Origin: Archivesica marissinica
Taxonomy: Eukaryota > Mollusca > Bivalvia > Venerida > Vesicomyidae
Length of the DNA: 64,000 nucleotides
Direction: 5' to 3'
NCBI GenBank assembly: GCA_014843695.1
Contig: CM026400.1
Span: 34,986,435-35,050,434 of the forward strand
Every line of letters begins with the position of its first letter. The first letter of the stretch is position 1. Below are positions 38,701 through 51,550 of this stretch, piece after piece. Made by a program: the position numbers and the translations under genes. Below the pieces are notes generated by a model. The model ran no database searches. It had not been told where the DNA came from and saw only the letters and a list, made by a program, of their open reading frames with translations.

Positions 38701-40139
38701 ACACACACGAGGATAAAAATTAATAAACTCACTAAACACACGAGGATACGAATTAATAAACTCACTACACACACGAGGATAAGAATTAATAAATGCACTA
38801 CACACACGAGGATAAGAATTAATAAATGCACTACACACACGAGGATAAGAATTAATAAACTCACTACACACACGAGGATAAGAATTAATAAACTCACTAC
38901 ACACACGAGGATAAGAATTAATAAATGCACTACACACACATGGATAATAATTAATAAATGCACTACACACACACACGGATACGAATCAATAAACTCACAC
39001 GAAGATAAGAATTAATAAACTCACTACACACACGAGGATATTAATAAACTCACTACACACAAGAGGATAATAATTAATAAACTCACACGAGAATAAGAAT
39101 TAATAAACTCACTACTCACACGAGGATAAGAATTAATAAACTCACTACTCACACGAGGATAAGAATTAATAAACTCACTACTCACACGAGGATAAGAATT
39201 AATAAACTCACTACTCACACGAGGATAAGAATTAATAAGCTCACTACTCATACGAAGATAATAATTAATAAACTCACTACTCACACGAGGATAAGAATTA
39301 ATAAACTCACACGAGGATAAGAATTAATAAACTCACTACTCATACGAAGATAATAATTAATAAACTCACTACTCACACGAGGATAAGAATGAATAAACTC
39401 ACACGAGGATAAGAATTAATAAACTCACACGAAGATAATAATTAATAAACTCACTACTCACACGAGGATAAGAATGAATACACTCACTAAATACACGACG
39501 ATAAGAATTAATAAACTCACTACACACACGAGGATAAGAATTAATAAACTCACACGAGGATAAGAATTAATAAACTCACTACTCATACGAAGATAATAAT
39601 TAATAAACTCACTACTCACACGAGGATAAGAATGAATAAACTCACACGAGGATAAGAATTAATAAACTCACACGAAGATAATAATTAATAAACTCACTAC
39701 TCACACGAGGATAAGAATGAATACACTCACTAAATACACGAGGATAAGAATTAATAAACTCACTACACACACGAGGATAAAAATTAATAAACTCACTAAA
39801 CACACGAGGATACGAATTAATAAACTCACTACACACACGAGGATAAGAATTAATAAATGCACTACACACACGAGGATAAGAATTAATAAATGCACTACAC
39901 ACACGAGGATAAGAATTAATAAACTCACTACACACACGAGGATAAGAATTAATAAACTCACTACACACACGAGGATAAGAATTAATAAATGCACTACACA
40001 CACATGGATAATAATTAATAAATGCACTACACACACACACGGATACGAATCAATAAACTCACACGAGGATAAGAATTAATAAACTCACTACACACACGAG
40101 GATAAGAATTAATAAACTCACTACACACACGAGGATAAG
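32800..40139. repeat. 33-bp satellite with higher-order repeats (array 14)
   Basis: It starts with a short (CA)n run, then about 220 units of about 33 bp, core AATTAATAAACTCACTACAC followed by ACACGAGGATAAG. Shortened units lacking CTACACA also occur. Long blocks recur: 33,223-34,426 reappears at 36,019-37,222 (period 2,796 bp) and 38,578-38,976 reappears at 39,642-40,040 (period 1,064 bp), with unit-variant order preserved. The CA-rich part of the unit varies in length. Confidence 0.95.
38425..38480. other. T/G-rich interruption inside the 33-bp satellite
   Basis: A unit is broken by about 45 bp of T- and G-rich sequence (GAGTTTTTTTTGGGTGTG, then TTTTTGGGTTTAATAAACTC). Nothing else in the array looks like this. 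It may be a real small insertion or a consensus error in a hard-to-assemble array. Confidence 0.6.
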
Positions 40140-41144
40140 GATTATATTAGACTTATTGTCTTTCATTCTAATCCTTTTTCTGTATTTTGATATGTGTAAT
40201 GTATGCATTGTTCAATATTTAATAGATTGGGAAATAACATATGCTTAAAACTAAACAGACACGTAATTACAAATAGATAAAACGGGAGTAGCCTGGGTTC
40301 CAGTCTGTCGATTTTTCACTTTTTAACTTCTGGCCAAATGACATGTTCAGAAACTCAATACGGCACAATTAATAGTATCGGTGTTAAAATATATTTATTT
40401 GACTGACCAGGCAAAATATATCGACGCTTGTTCCCAGGCTAAAACGGGAGCACCAAGTCCATCAATAACAACCAGGACATTGAATCATGAAGAATGATGA
40501 TGACTGGGCTTATATTACCCTCGCCACCGGCGAGCCATGTGGGCGAGCATAAAGAATTATTATATTAGATAGATGCACTGTTTTTCACACATAATTCTAC
40601 TTTTCGCATAGCATTTATTAGCTTACTGAATTAAGCTAAAATTGATACCGAGAAACAGACACGTTAAAATATTTTACAAGATACAAATAAATGGCATATT
40701 TGATTTGTTAATATTGTATTGCTCTATATACATGTATATAACAATAACAATCGTATAACCGATACATAATTAGCAAATGGGTTAGGCCACAAGTTCTGAC
40801 ACCATTAGTGATTTGCCCTTCCCATAGAAACGATTTGAACACTACGGAATAAACGAGGTATTATTACGCAATCAAAAGCTTAAAACATGTACCTAGGTTA
40901 TAGAGTATGTTTATATGTAGTATTACTTTTTCAAAGAATGGTACTATTCTGCATAGTCCACTGTCCAGTTTCCCAAGATGTGCATCCCAAGACCAAGGCT
41001 CAAGCAAAAGTGATAACTAGAAAGGATTAAGGAGTTGCTAAATCTATTATCTTATGCTTGAAAATGATATAAAGTACTCATTTAAAACGATTTGAATATT
41101 GCTTGATACATTTCTGTACTGGTATATAAACGATTGAGAGAAGA
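40140..41144. other. Non-satellite part of the segmental duplication, no gene
   Basis: AT-rich sequence containing the MITE at 40,289-40,441. The phrase AATGGGTTAGGCCACAAGTTC near 40,778 resembles the 126-bp insertion in the Gypsy element at 59,511-59,636. No coding region recognised. Confidence 0.6.
40289..40441. mobile_element. MITE, TAGCCTG family, copy 1 (9-bp TSD)
   Basis: A 153-bp element with imperfect terminal inverted repeats of about 22 bp (TAGCCTGGG ... TCGAT). It is flanked by the 9-bp direct repeat AAACGGGAG at 40,280-40,288 and 40,442-40,450. A homologous element with a different 9-bp duplication lies at 60,354-60,502. Nine-base duplications are typical of the Mutator superfamily; that assignment is inference. 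Confidence 0.88.
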
Positions 41145-41155
41145 AAGAAAGTACT

Positions 41156-41591
41156 TACAGACGGATCTGTAGTCCAGAGGTAACACGCTGGGATCCAGGA
41201 ATCGCAGGTTCGATCCCTCATCTGACCCTAATAAAATTAACAGTCTTTCAGATGGGACCTTAAACCGAGATCTCGTGTCGGTGCTGTACGCCATGCACGT
41301 AAAAGAACCAGAGGAGACTCTGGAATGGGTCTGTATCTGTGTCTGTATCATTGCACTATCCTCCAAAAATATAAAATGACTAATCTCTTCAGGAGGCGTC
41401 GTTCATATGGGCAACCGGTGGCGACGATAAATAAACGTAAAACACACACACACACACGCGAACACGCACACACACACACCACACCACACCACACCACACC
41501 ACACCACACCACACCACACCACACCACACCACACCACACCACACCACACCACACCACACCACACCACACCACCACACACACACACACACAT
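41156..41591 (+). mobile_element. SINE family A with microsatellite tail (duplication copy 1)
   Basis: A head with A box TAGTCCAGAGG and B box GGTTCGATCCC, the family A body, and tail ATAAATAAACGTAAAAC leading straight into (CA)n and then (CCACA)n to about 41,590. The TSD AAGAAAGTACT lies at 41,145-41,155 and 41,592-41,602. The microsatellite lies inside the TSD, so it grew from the SINE's own tail. Short frames here (41,082-41,366 minus, 41,325-41,636 plus) are SINE sequence, not genes. Confidence 0.9.
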
Positions 41592-41841
41592 AAGAAAGTA
41601 CTGTTTTGTTTTGCTCTTGTTAATAACCTATTATAAGCATCGAACTCACAAATACTATACATTAGTTCAGTACAAATATCTTTGATACGTATCTAATGTG
41701 GCGTAAATTTGCTTTTATAATGGGTGTGCTTCAAAACTTTACAAGTTCAATCCAGAATTCTCAAAATGTCTTTTAACTAGTCAGGAATTAATGGGGAATT
41801 AACCACTTAGGCCTATGGCTTGTGTGTTTAATTCCTATGCA

Positions 41842-42106
41842 CCAGTGTGTGTTTTACGTTTATTTATCGTCGCTACCGGTTGTCCACATGAGCGACGCCT
41901 CCTGAAGAGATTAATCATTTTAGATATTTGGAGGATAATGCAATGATACAGAAGGAGAACCATTCCAGAGTCTCCTCTGGTTCTTTTTACATTCACGGTA
42001 TAAAGCACCGACACGAAACCTCAGATTAAAACTCTCGCCTGAAAGACTGTTAATTTTATTAGTGTCAGGCGGGTGATCGAACCTGCAATCACTGGATTCC
42101 CAGTCC
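41842..42106 (-). mobile_element. SINE family A, truncated at duplication breakpoint
   Basis: A minus-strand copy starting after TCCTATGCA (41,833-41,841). Its tRNA-like head is cut off at 42,106, where CA-rich microsatellite begins. The paralogous copy at 45,036-45,333 is complete, so the break marks the duplication junction. Confidence 0.87.
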
Positions 42107-42539
<433 letters not shown>

Positions 42540-43517
42540 AGGATAATAATTAATAAACTCACTACACACACGAGAATATTAATAAACTCACTACACACAA
42601 GAGGATAATAATTAATAAACTCACACGAGAATAAGAATTAATAAACTCACTACTCACACGAGGATAAGAATTAATAAACTCACTACTCACACGAGGATAA
42701 GAATTAATAAACTCACTACTCACACGAGGATAAGAATTAACAAACTCACTACTCACACGAGGATAAGAATTAATAAGCTCACTACTCATACGAAGATAAT
42801 AATTAATAAACTCACTACTCACACGAGGATAAGAATTAATAAACTCACACGAGGATAAGAATTAATAAACTCACTACTCATACGAATATAATAATTAATA
42901 AACTCACTACTCACACGAGGATAAGAATGAATAAACTCACACGAGGATAAGAATTAATAAACTCACACGAAGGTAATAATTAATAAACTCACTACACACA
43001 CGAGGATAAAAATTAATAAACTCACTAAACACACGAGGATACGAATTAATAAACTCACTACACACACGAGGATAAGAATTAATAAATGCACTACACACAC
43101 GAGGATAAGAATTAATAAATGCACTACACACACGAGGATAAGAATTAATAAACTCACTACACACACGAGGATAAGAATTAATAAACTCACTACACACACG
43201 AGGATAAGAATTAATAAATGCACTACACACACATGGATAATAATTAATAAATGCACTACACACACACACGGATACGAATCAATAAACTCACACGAGGATA
43301 AGAATTAATAAACTCACTACACACACGAGGATAAGAATTAATAAACTCACTACACACACGAGGATAAGGATTATATTAGACTTATTGTCTTTCATTCTAA
43401 TCCTTTTTCTGTATTTTGATATGTGTAATGTATGCATTGTTCAATATTTAATAGATTGGGAAATAACATATGCTTAAAACTAAACAGACACGTAATTACA
43501 AATAGATAAAACGGGAG

Positions 43518-43670
43518 TAGCCTGGGTTCCAGTCTGTCGATTTTTCACTTTTTAACTTCTGGCCAAATGACATGTTCAGAAACTCAATACGGCACAATTA
43601 ATAGTATCGGTGTTAAAATATATTTATTTGACTGACCAGGCAAAATATATCGACGCTTGTTCCCAGGCTA
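43518..43670. mobile_element. MITE, TAGCCTG family, copy 2 (duplicate of copy 1)
   Basis: Identical in position and flanks to the copy at 40,289, including AAACGGGAG at 43,509-43,517 and 43,671-43,679. It is therefore part of the segmental duplication and not an independent insertion. Confidence 0.88.
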
Positions 43671-44384
43671 AAACGGGAGCACCAAGTCCATCAATAACAA
43701 CCAGGACATTGAATCATGAAGAATGATGATGACTGGGCTTATATTACCCTCGCCACCGGCGAGCCATGTGGGCGAGCATAAAGAATTATTATATTAGATA
43801 GATGCACTGTTTTTCACACATAATTCTACTTTTCGCATAGCATTTATTAGCTTACTGAATTAAGCTAAAATTGATACCGAGAAACAGACACGTTAAAATA
43901 TTTTACAAGATACAAATAAATGGCATATTTGATTTGTTAATATTGTATTGCTCTATATACATGTATATAACAATAACAATCGTATAACCGATACATAATT
44001 AGCAAATGGGTTAGGCCACAAGTTCTGACACCATTAGTGATTTGCCCTTCCCATAGAAACGATTTGAACACTACGGAATAAACGAGGTATTATTACGCAA
44101 TCAAAAGCTTAAAACATGTACCTAGGTTATAGAGTATGTTTATATGTAGTATTACTTTTTCAAAGAATGGTACTATTCTGCATAGTCCACTGTCCAGTTT
44201 CCCAAGATGTGCATCCCAAGACCAAGGCTCAAGCAAAAGTGATAACTAGAAAGGATTAAGGAGTTGCTAAATCTATTATCTTATGCTTGAAAATGATATA
44301 AAGTACTCATTTAAAACGATTTGAATATTGCTTGATACATTTCTGTACTGGTATATAAACGATTGAGAGAAGAAAGAAAGTACT

Positions 44385-44785
44385 TACAGACGGATCTGTA
44401 GTCCAGAGGTAACACGCTGGGATCCAGGAATCGCAGGTTCGATCCCTCATCTGACCCTAATAAAATTAACAGTCTTTCAGATGGGACCTTAAACCGAGAT
44501 CTCGTGTCGGTGCTGTACGCCATGCACGTAAAAGAACCAGAGGAGACTCTGGAATGGGTCTGTATCTGTGTCTGTATCATTGCACTATCCTCCAAAAATA
44601 TAAAATGACTAATCTCTTCAGGAGGCGTCGTTCATATGGGCAACCGATGGCGACGATAAATAAACGTAAAACACACACACACACGCGAACACGCACACAC
44701 ACACACACCACACCACACCACACCACACCACACCACACCACACCACACCACACCACACCACACCACCACACACACACACACACAT
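44385..44785 (+). mobile_element. SINE family A with shorter microsatellite tail (copy 2)
   Basis: Paralogue of 41,156-41,591 with the same TSD AAGAAAGTACT (44,374-44,384 and 44,786-44,796). The (CCACA)n tail is about 35 bp shorter than in copy 1, a length change since duplication. Confidence 0.9.
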
Positions 44786-45035
44786 AAGAAAGTACTGTTT
44801 TGTTTTGCTCTTGTTAATAACCTATTATAAGCATCGAACTCACAAATACTATACATTAGTTCAGTACAAATATCTTTGATACGTATCTAATGTGGCGTAA
44901 ATTTGCTTTTATAATGGGTGTGCTTCAAAACTTTACAAGTTCAATCCAGAATTCTCAAAATGTCTTTTAACTAGTCAGGAATTAATGGGGAATTAACCAC
45001 TTAGGCCTATGGCTTGTGTGTTTAATTCCTATGCA

Positions 45036-45333
45036 CCAGTGTGTGTTTTACGTTTATTTATCGTCGCTACCGGTTGTCCACATGAGCGACGCCTCCTGAA
45101 GAGATTAATCATTTTAGATATTTGGAGGATAATGCAATGATACAGAAGGAGAACCATTCCAGCGTCTCCTCTGGTTCTTTTTACATTCACGGTATAAAGC
45201 ACCGACACGAAACCTCAGATTAAAACTCTCGCCTGAAAGACTGTTAATTTTATTAGTGTCAGGCGGGTGATCGAACCTGCAATCCCTGGATTCCCAGTCC
45301 ATCGTGTTAACCACTGGACTACTTATTCGTCTG
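45036..45333 (-). mobile_element. SINE family A, complete minus-strand copy
   Basis: A complete element with TSD TCCTATGCA at 45,027-45,035 and 45,334-45,342. The B box is near 45,272 (complement GGTTCGATCAC) and the A-box region near 45,310. It shows what the truncated copy at 41,842 has lost. Confidence 0.88.
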
Positions 45334-45342
45334 TCCTATGCA

Positions 45343-45828
45343 TTAAAAATCCAAACCATTGTTTTTATTCGCCATTAAAACACGGTCGTGACGTCATACC
45401 ATTATTATTAATATTGGACGGCTGTCAAAAGGCCAGAACATTATATTAAATCATACGCGTACATGTACGAAATTAACACTTTAAATTAGTAGTATCTTGT
45501 TATATAAGTGTGTGTTTTAAGTAAGATATAAGCCTCAAACGGATCCAATATGTAACATATTGAACGTCTTCGGCTCTACGCGTCTAACACAGTCCAATAT
45601 TTTACATATTGGATCATTTTTGGCTTATATCCTATACTGGATCGAACCTGCCAATCAGCAAAATGAAAGACGTCCCTGGATATAATGATCTTATTTCATT
45701 GTAAATTATTGAGAATAAATGAAAGACTTACAATTATCTGAGGTTTATAGAACTGATTAAGTGGGACATACTTTAGTTTCGTTGTTTATTTGCAAAGTAT
45801 ATAAATTTGGAAAGATCAACGGTGATTT
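45343..45828. other. Interval upstream of alpha-tubulin with a foldback element
   Basis: AT-rich sequence containing the foldback element at 45,525-45,632. It also has a TATA-like GTATATAAATTTGG near 45,798 that could be a promoter element, but no matching first exon was found. Confidence 0.4.
45525..45632. mobile_element. Foldback MITE, about 108 bp
   Basis: Two arms of about 41 bp in inverted orientation: 45,525-45,565 begins GATATAAGCC and contains GATCCAATATGTAA; 45,592-45,632 contains TTACATATTGGATC and ends GGCTTATATCC. The spacer is 26 bp. No clear TSD was found. Confidence 0.75.
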
Positions 45829-45838
45829 TCTTGGATTT

Positions 45839-46088
45839 TTAAACTTTATTTATTTTATAACGATTGCGAAGCAAGTTTTAACAACTTATATTAATCACTC
45901 TCGTTGGCTTATTTGAAAGCTTGTTTGTGGTCTTTTGTGTGGAAGGAAACCGGAGTACCCGGAGAAAACCCACCTGTCCGATCTGGCGACCACCGTACCA
46001 TCTCACATACTACCCGGTCCGAGGATCGAATCCAGGTTGTATTGGTGAGAAGCGAGCGTGCTAACCACTTCGCTATTTGGACAGCCAA
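45839..46088 (-). mobile_element. SINE family D, minus-strand copy with TSD
   Basis: A minus-strand SINE with body GGGTTTTCTCCGGGTACTCC and a tail matching that of family C (GAGTGATTAATATAAGTTG ... TTGCAATCG). It is flanked by the 10-bp direct repeat TCTTGGATTT at 45,829-45,838 and 46,089-46,098. It lies upstream of alpha-tubulin exon 2, probably in intron 1 or the promoter region. A second copy is at 49,161. Confidence 0.86.
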
Positions 46089-46197
46089 TCTTGGATTTGC
46101 ATGACGAAAGATTGATCAATTTCTGTATAGTCGGCCAAGTATGGTAATATTTTTAATGAATTTTGATCTACATAAACAACGAGAAGACAATTATTTA

Positions 46198-46423
46198 TTA
46201 ACCCATTCAACACCAAGTAACTCACATGGACTGGTCCATGATATTCATAAACCAATAAATGAATCAGAAAATCACATTTGGACAAGTTCATTTATCAAAA
46301 TGGGTAATTATGTCTAAAAATAGTCATATTACTGGCAAAAAGTGCAGATCCTGATGAGACGGCTCGTCTGGATCTACACTTTTTGTAAGCCTATTTAGAG
46401 GTATGTGGTGTTGAAAGGGTTAA
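46198..46423. mobile_element. MITE, TTAACCC family, copy 3 (inverted)
   Basis: A 226-bp copy in the opposite orientation to the one at 459-702. Ends are TTAACCCATTCAACACCA and GGTGTTGAAAGGGTTAA, with one mismatch in the inverted repeat. The internal hairpin (GCAGATCCTGATGAGACGG ...) is shorter. It ends 67 bp before the splice acceptor of alpha-tubulin exon 2. Confidence 0.86.
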
Positions 46424-46427
46424 GTAA

Positions 46428-47970
<1,543 letters not shown>

Positions 47971-48216
47971 TATAAATAGACAATTCATATTATGCGCATG
48001 CGTAAACAATTGCAATGAGCGCGTGTGTATACATACGACTACAAACGTTTTCTCGGTACAACAGTTATATATAACCATTGTTTATGTTAAGCTTATTAAT
48101 TGCGTTGTGCATAGAACACAATCACAACACACTATGCTATATGATAATGCCATTGACAAGACATCGACAAAATTATCACAAATATCCAAATAACTGGTCG
48201 TTCTTTTATGTTTTTT

Positions 48217-48222
48217 ATTAAA
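48217..48222 (+). promoter_or_regulatory. Candidate polyadenylation signal ATTAAA
   Basis: ATTAAA lies 247 bp after the alpha-tubulin stop codon. A canonical AATAAA is also present at 48,557-48,562. Either could end the transcript, giving a 3' UTR of about 0.27 or 0.6 kb. Confidence 0.45.
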
Positions 48223-49160
48223 CGGCAGTGGAAGCTACACGTACCAAACAATTAGAACTGATAACAGTATTCAATTGTTCTTTAATCCTTCCTGATATGC
48301 TTTGCACACGAATTACCATAACATATATACTGACACCATAAACATTACAAATTAGAATTATGGATTTTACTATCATGAGTGAAGAAAATAATCCGTCACA
48401 TATTGCACTAATTTACCCAATAATTCGCACATTTTGATACCAAATGTGCCTATATATATTGCCTAAGTATATACATTTTACCTCCAAGATAAGTGCGCAG
48501 TTTCTTGTTGGTGTCAGTTGGTACAGACAAAAAATTACATGTATTTATTTTTAGCAAATAAAATCAGCAATGGTGTTTGCTAGTATTGTGAGCTAATTCA
48601 TAATACACTGATCATGGCAAGCAACCTGGTAGGTGAACTCTATAAACAGTCAGTCGATTAGTCGAACTGGGGTCTCGGACACATAACATATTCCAGGCAA
48701 GGTGTGCATCCTACATTTAATAAAATTACATACACAGTTCCATTTAAAATTCATAAAATTGTATACTCCTGTTCTGGCAGTCATATTGTATATACTTATA
48801 TATTTACATCACTATTGCATTTCCTTCGATGAACGTATGTGCCCTGATTGTATACATTTTCGTATGAGGTTTCCCAACTAATGATATGCAGCTGCCATGC
48901 GCACTCGAAGCTACGGACAATCGCATTCGCAGTGTTAGGCAGCGTTCGTAGCGAGAAAATGCGTGTCTTACACAGTGTACGCTGTTCCAAGTATGATCTA
49001 TTTACCTGTTCCTGCATGCACACGGCAGGTTGCAAATTTGGACTAAAACATTTAAATGCAGTGTGCTATATTTTGTTGGTGTCATTGAAAAGAATAATTA
49101 ATGTATGTAAATATAAGTAATGAATCGCGGGATAATAGTTTCATCGGGGTACGAACCATA
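48223..49160. other. Interval downstream of alpha-tubulin, no further gene
   Basis: AT-rich. The only notable stretch is around 48,885-48,921 (GCGCACTCGAAGCTACGGACA), which recurs near 54,332. Short frames of 79-90 codons overlap it on both strands without recognisable domains. Confidence 0.5.
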
Positions 49161-49400
49161 TTGGCTGTCCGATTAGCTCGCTTTTCACCAATGTAACCCG
49201 GGTTCGATCCTCGGACCGGTAAGTATGTCAGATGATACGGTGGTCATCAGATCGGACAGGTGGGTTTTCTCCGGGTACTCCGGTTTCCTCCCACACGGAT
49301 GAACACATTTATGCTTTCATCAGCGCCAACGAGAGTGATTAATATAAGTTGTTAAAACTTGCTTTGCAATCGTTGTAAAATAGATAAATTAAAAACTTTT
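49161..49400 (+). mobile_element. SINE family D, plus-strand copy
   Basis: A head TTGGCTGTCCGATTAGCTCG with B box GGTTCGATCCT, a body with GGGTTTTCTCCGGGTACTCC, and tail GAGAGTGATTAATATAAGTTG ... TTTGCAATCG ... AAAATAGATAAATT. No clean target-site duplication was found. The tail is shared with SINE family C. Confidence 0.84.
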
Positions 49401-49656
49401 ACTGCATTGTGTGGGTTTAAAGTTAGCATGGATGCCGAAAACCCACGATTAATTCCTTAATCATTGTATAATCCACACTATCAGAATCTGGTCTTGAAAC
49501 GGTGATTTATTTCGACGTCTTAAAACAGATTCGTTGTGCATTCTCAAACCTTACGAGTAGCTTCTGGTTTGTCGGAGATAGATATATCTATATACGTATA
49601 TCCCATTGCAATATTTCCTGGAATATATTTGAGGAAGTCGGAATATATATGAGGTA

Positions 49657-49876
49657 GGCGTGATGGCGCAATGGGTAGCGCGTTCGCTTCAGGTGCGAAC
49701 GGACTGGAGTTGGAGCCGTTACGAGTGTGCCCTTAGGCAAGGTATTTAATTTCCACGCTGCTCTTCTCTTTCCCTCGTGGCGATGGATTCCATCAGGAAT
49801 GAGGTCTCGAGAGTGATTAATATAAGTTGTAAGAACTTGTTTCACAATCGAGCTAAAATAAATTTGTATAAACTAA
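49657..49876 (+). mobile_element. SINE family C, copy 2
   Basis: A head GTGATGGCGCAATGGGTAGC, a body GGCGATGGATTCCATCAGG, and tail GAGAGTGATTAATATAAGTTG ... CACAATCGAGCTAAAATAAA. It is directly followed by a partial third copy. Confidence 0.86.
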
Positions 49877-50055
49877 ACTGGCATTCGAGCGCCGCTGGAG
49901 CCGTTACGATTGTTCCCCTAAACTATGCAGTTACGTCCACGTTGCCTCTCCCTCGTGGCGTTGGACTCGATCAGGAATTAGGTCTTGAGAGTTATTAAGA
50001 TGTTGTATAGAACTTCGCAATCGAGCTAAAATAAATGTGTATAAACTAAACAGTT
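49877..50055 (+). mobile_element. SINE family C, partial tandem copy 3
   Basis: It starts inside the head (GAGCGCCGCTGGAGCCGTTACG), keeps a decayed body (GTGGCGTTGGACTCGATCAGG), and ends with the family tail (GCAATCGAGCTAAAATAAA) and the same TATAAACTAAAC. The tandem placement behind copy 2 suggests a dimer or local duplication. Confidence 0.78.
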
Positions 50056-51225
50056 ACAAGTGAGCTTATCGTGTAGCATGAGGAAAGCAATCATAATTAG
50101 CATATATACTGCTCCTTTCATCCGCGTACATCACTTTAAATCAAATAGCTATATATTAGCAATCATTCACTGATACTGCCGGATGTGTAATACAATCATG
50201 AAGCATACAGCCATGCAAATTGATTTCCTTAATCGTTTAATGATTAATTTCACACTATAAAATGATAATACTGTTCATGATTGAATGTAAGCTGGAATAT
50301 AACCGGTTAGACTGCGATGTCATATTAGTAGAGAGGCATGATCCCAAAATGACAACATCAAATTCATTTTGTGAAAGAGAGGTACATCCACCCCAGATAG
50401 CTTGTATATAGGGTGGTACACCTGTCCAGGGTGGATGTATAAAATTCTTTTTCCAGAATCCGCCAATTTCAACACATTTTCAGAAATTTGCTGATACGGC
50501 AAAACATTGAAATTTAAGTGTAGGGATTGCTCATAAAACGATACGTTTTCAGCATAAAATAGTCCATGACCACTCAAAATGAAGGCTTTTATGTGCATTA
50601 CAAGATATAATATGCCAACTAATTATGGATTCTTTGTAATGGTCACGTGGGCTTGAAATGTCAAGTGAGCCTGCAAACCCCCAACATGTCGGGCATGTTA
50701 CACCCTAACACAATGTTATAATGTAAAATAAACACTTTCTACACATGATTCATACAGTAACCATATCAAGGAAGTCTTTGAAAAATAAGAGAACCTGATA
50801 TGGCTAATGGGGCACGATTAGTGGACCTTTTAAACGAGCAGTTTGTTTGTAAAATTGGCACAAAAGTGTTGATACGCAGATTATAAGTGGTGGAAGGAGT
50901 AACTCCTATCAAACGGAAAGTGACCCATAAAATCCATAATTGTTTGACATAATTCTTCTTGTAGTGGATATCAACAGCGTCATTCAGTCAAATATATAAC
51001 TTCACCATTCTAATGACTTGCCATCACATATTCCCAGAGCTTCCAGTTACAAATAAGAAAAATTCATTGTCAAGAATTGTCATCTACAATTATTTGAACT
51101 ATTTATAGCCTTTATTTTATACAAAATGCCTAGGAAAGGTGTTGTTATGCAAACTGGCCGCCGACGATATAGCCCAATTTAGTGATGACCGGCAATAAGT
51201 GGATTATCTTTACTTTTTCTGCTAT
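50056..51225. other. Interval with no gene recognised
   Basis: About 1.2 kb. A 92-codon frame on the minus strand (50,320-50,598) has no recognisable domain. It lies in sequence with an inverted phrase (TACATCCACCCCAGATAG ... CTGTCCAGGGTGGATGTA), so it may be part of an unrecognised repeat. Confidence 0.45.
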
Positions 51226-51452
51226 TTAACTCTCTCACCGCCAATGTCACATAAAAGCGAATTTGCAAAACGCAGTGAACCCGATCAGACAGAACAGAGC
51301 GTGCCGTCTGATCAGGCTATATGCTGATTGCTCTTCACAGTGGAGCTGAAGCATCTGTTCGAATAGCAAACAACATAGATCCTCATCAGATGCGGCGTTA
51401 CACCGTGGCTGATCTGGATCTATGTAGTGTACACATGCTTTGAAAGAGTTAA
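51226..51452. mobile_element. MITE-like element with TTAACTCT ends
   Basis: A 227-bp element. The left end reads TTAACTCTCTCACC and the complement of the right end reads TTAACTCTTTCAAAG, giving an inverted repeat of about 12 bp with one mismatch. Like the TTAACCC family it carries an internal imperfect hairpin (GATCCTCATCAGATG ... GCTGATCTGGATC), but the sequence differs, so it is a related second family. Confidence 0.72.
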
Positions 51453-51550
51453 TATCCAATACCTTAATTATTCATGTAATTGTATTTCATGAAATCAGCA
51501 TTGAAACAGAGGTATAGAACGGTATGACATTGAACAATATGCATTCGATT

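Larger units (their letters stand above)
39011..42106. repeat. Segmental duplication, copy 1
   Basis: Satellite plus about 1.97 kb of complex sequence that recurs, nearly base for base, at 42,539-45,301 (offset 3,229 bp over most of its length). The complex part holds a TAGCCTG MITE, two SINE family A copies and a CCACA microsatellite. Copy 1 ends abruptly at 42,106 inside a SINE, followed by CA-rich microsatellite. Confidence 0.93.

Noticed and set aside
41082..41662. Small ORFs around 41,082-41,662 and their duplicates at 44,311-44,856
   Set aside because: They lie inside SINE family A and its microsatellite tail.
46141..46150. ATG followed by GTAATA as the missing alpha-tubulin exon 1
   Set aside because: ATG|GT fits a start-codon exon, but it lies just beyond a SINE with no supporting promoter. 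ATG followed by GT is common by chance.
50320..50598. 92-codon minus-strand frame as a small gene
   Set aside because: No domain, no splice context and no neighbours supporting it; it overlaps an inverted phrase suggestive of a repeat. Kept only as unassigned.
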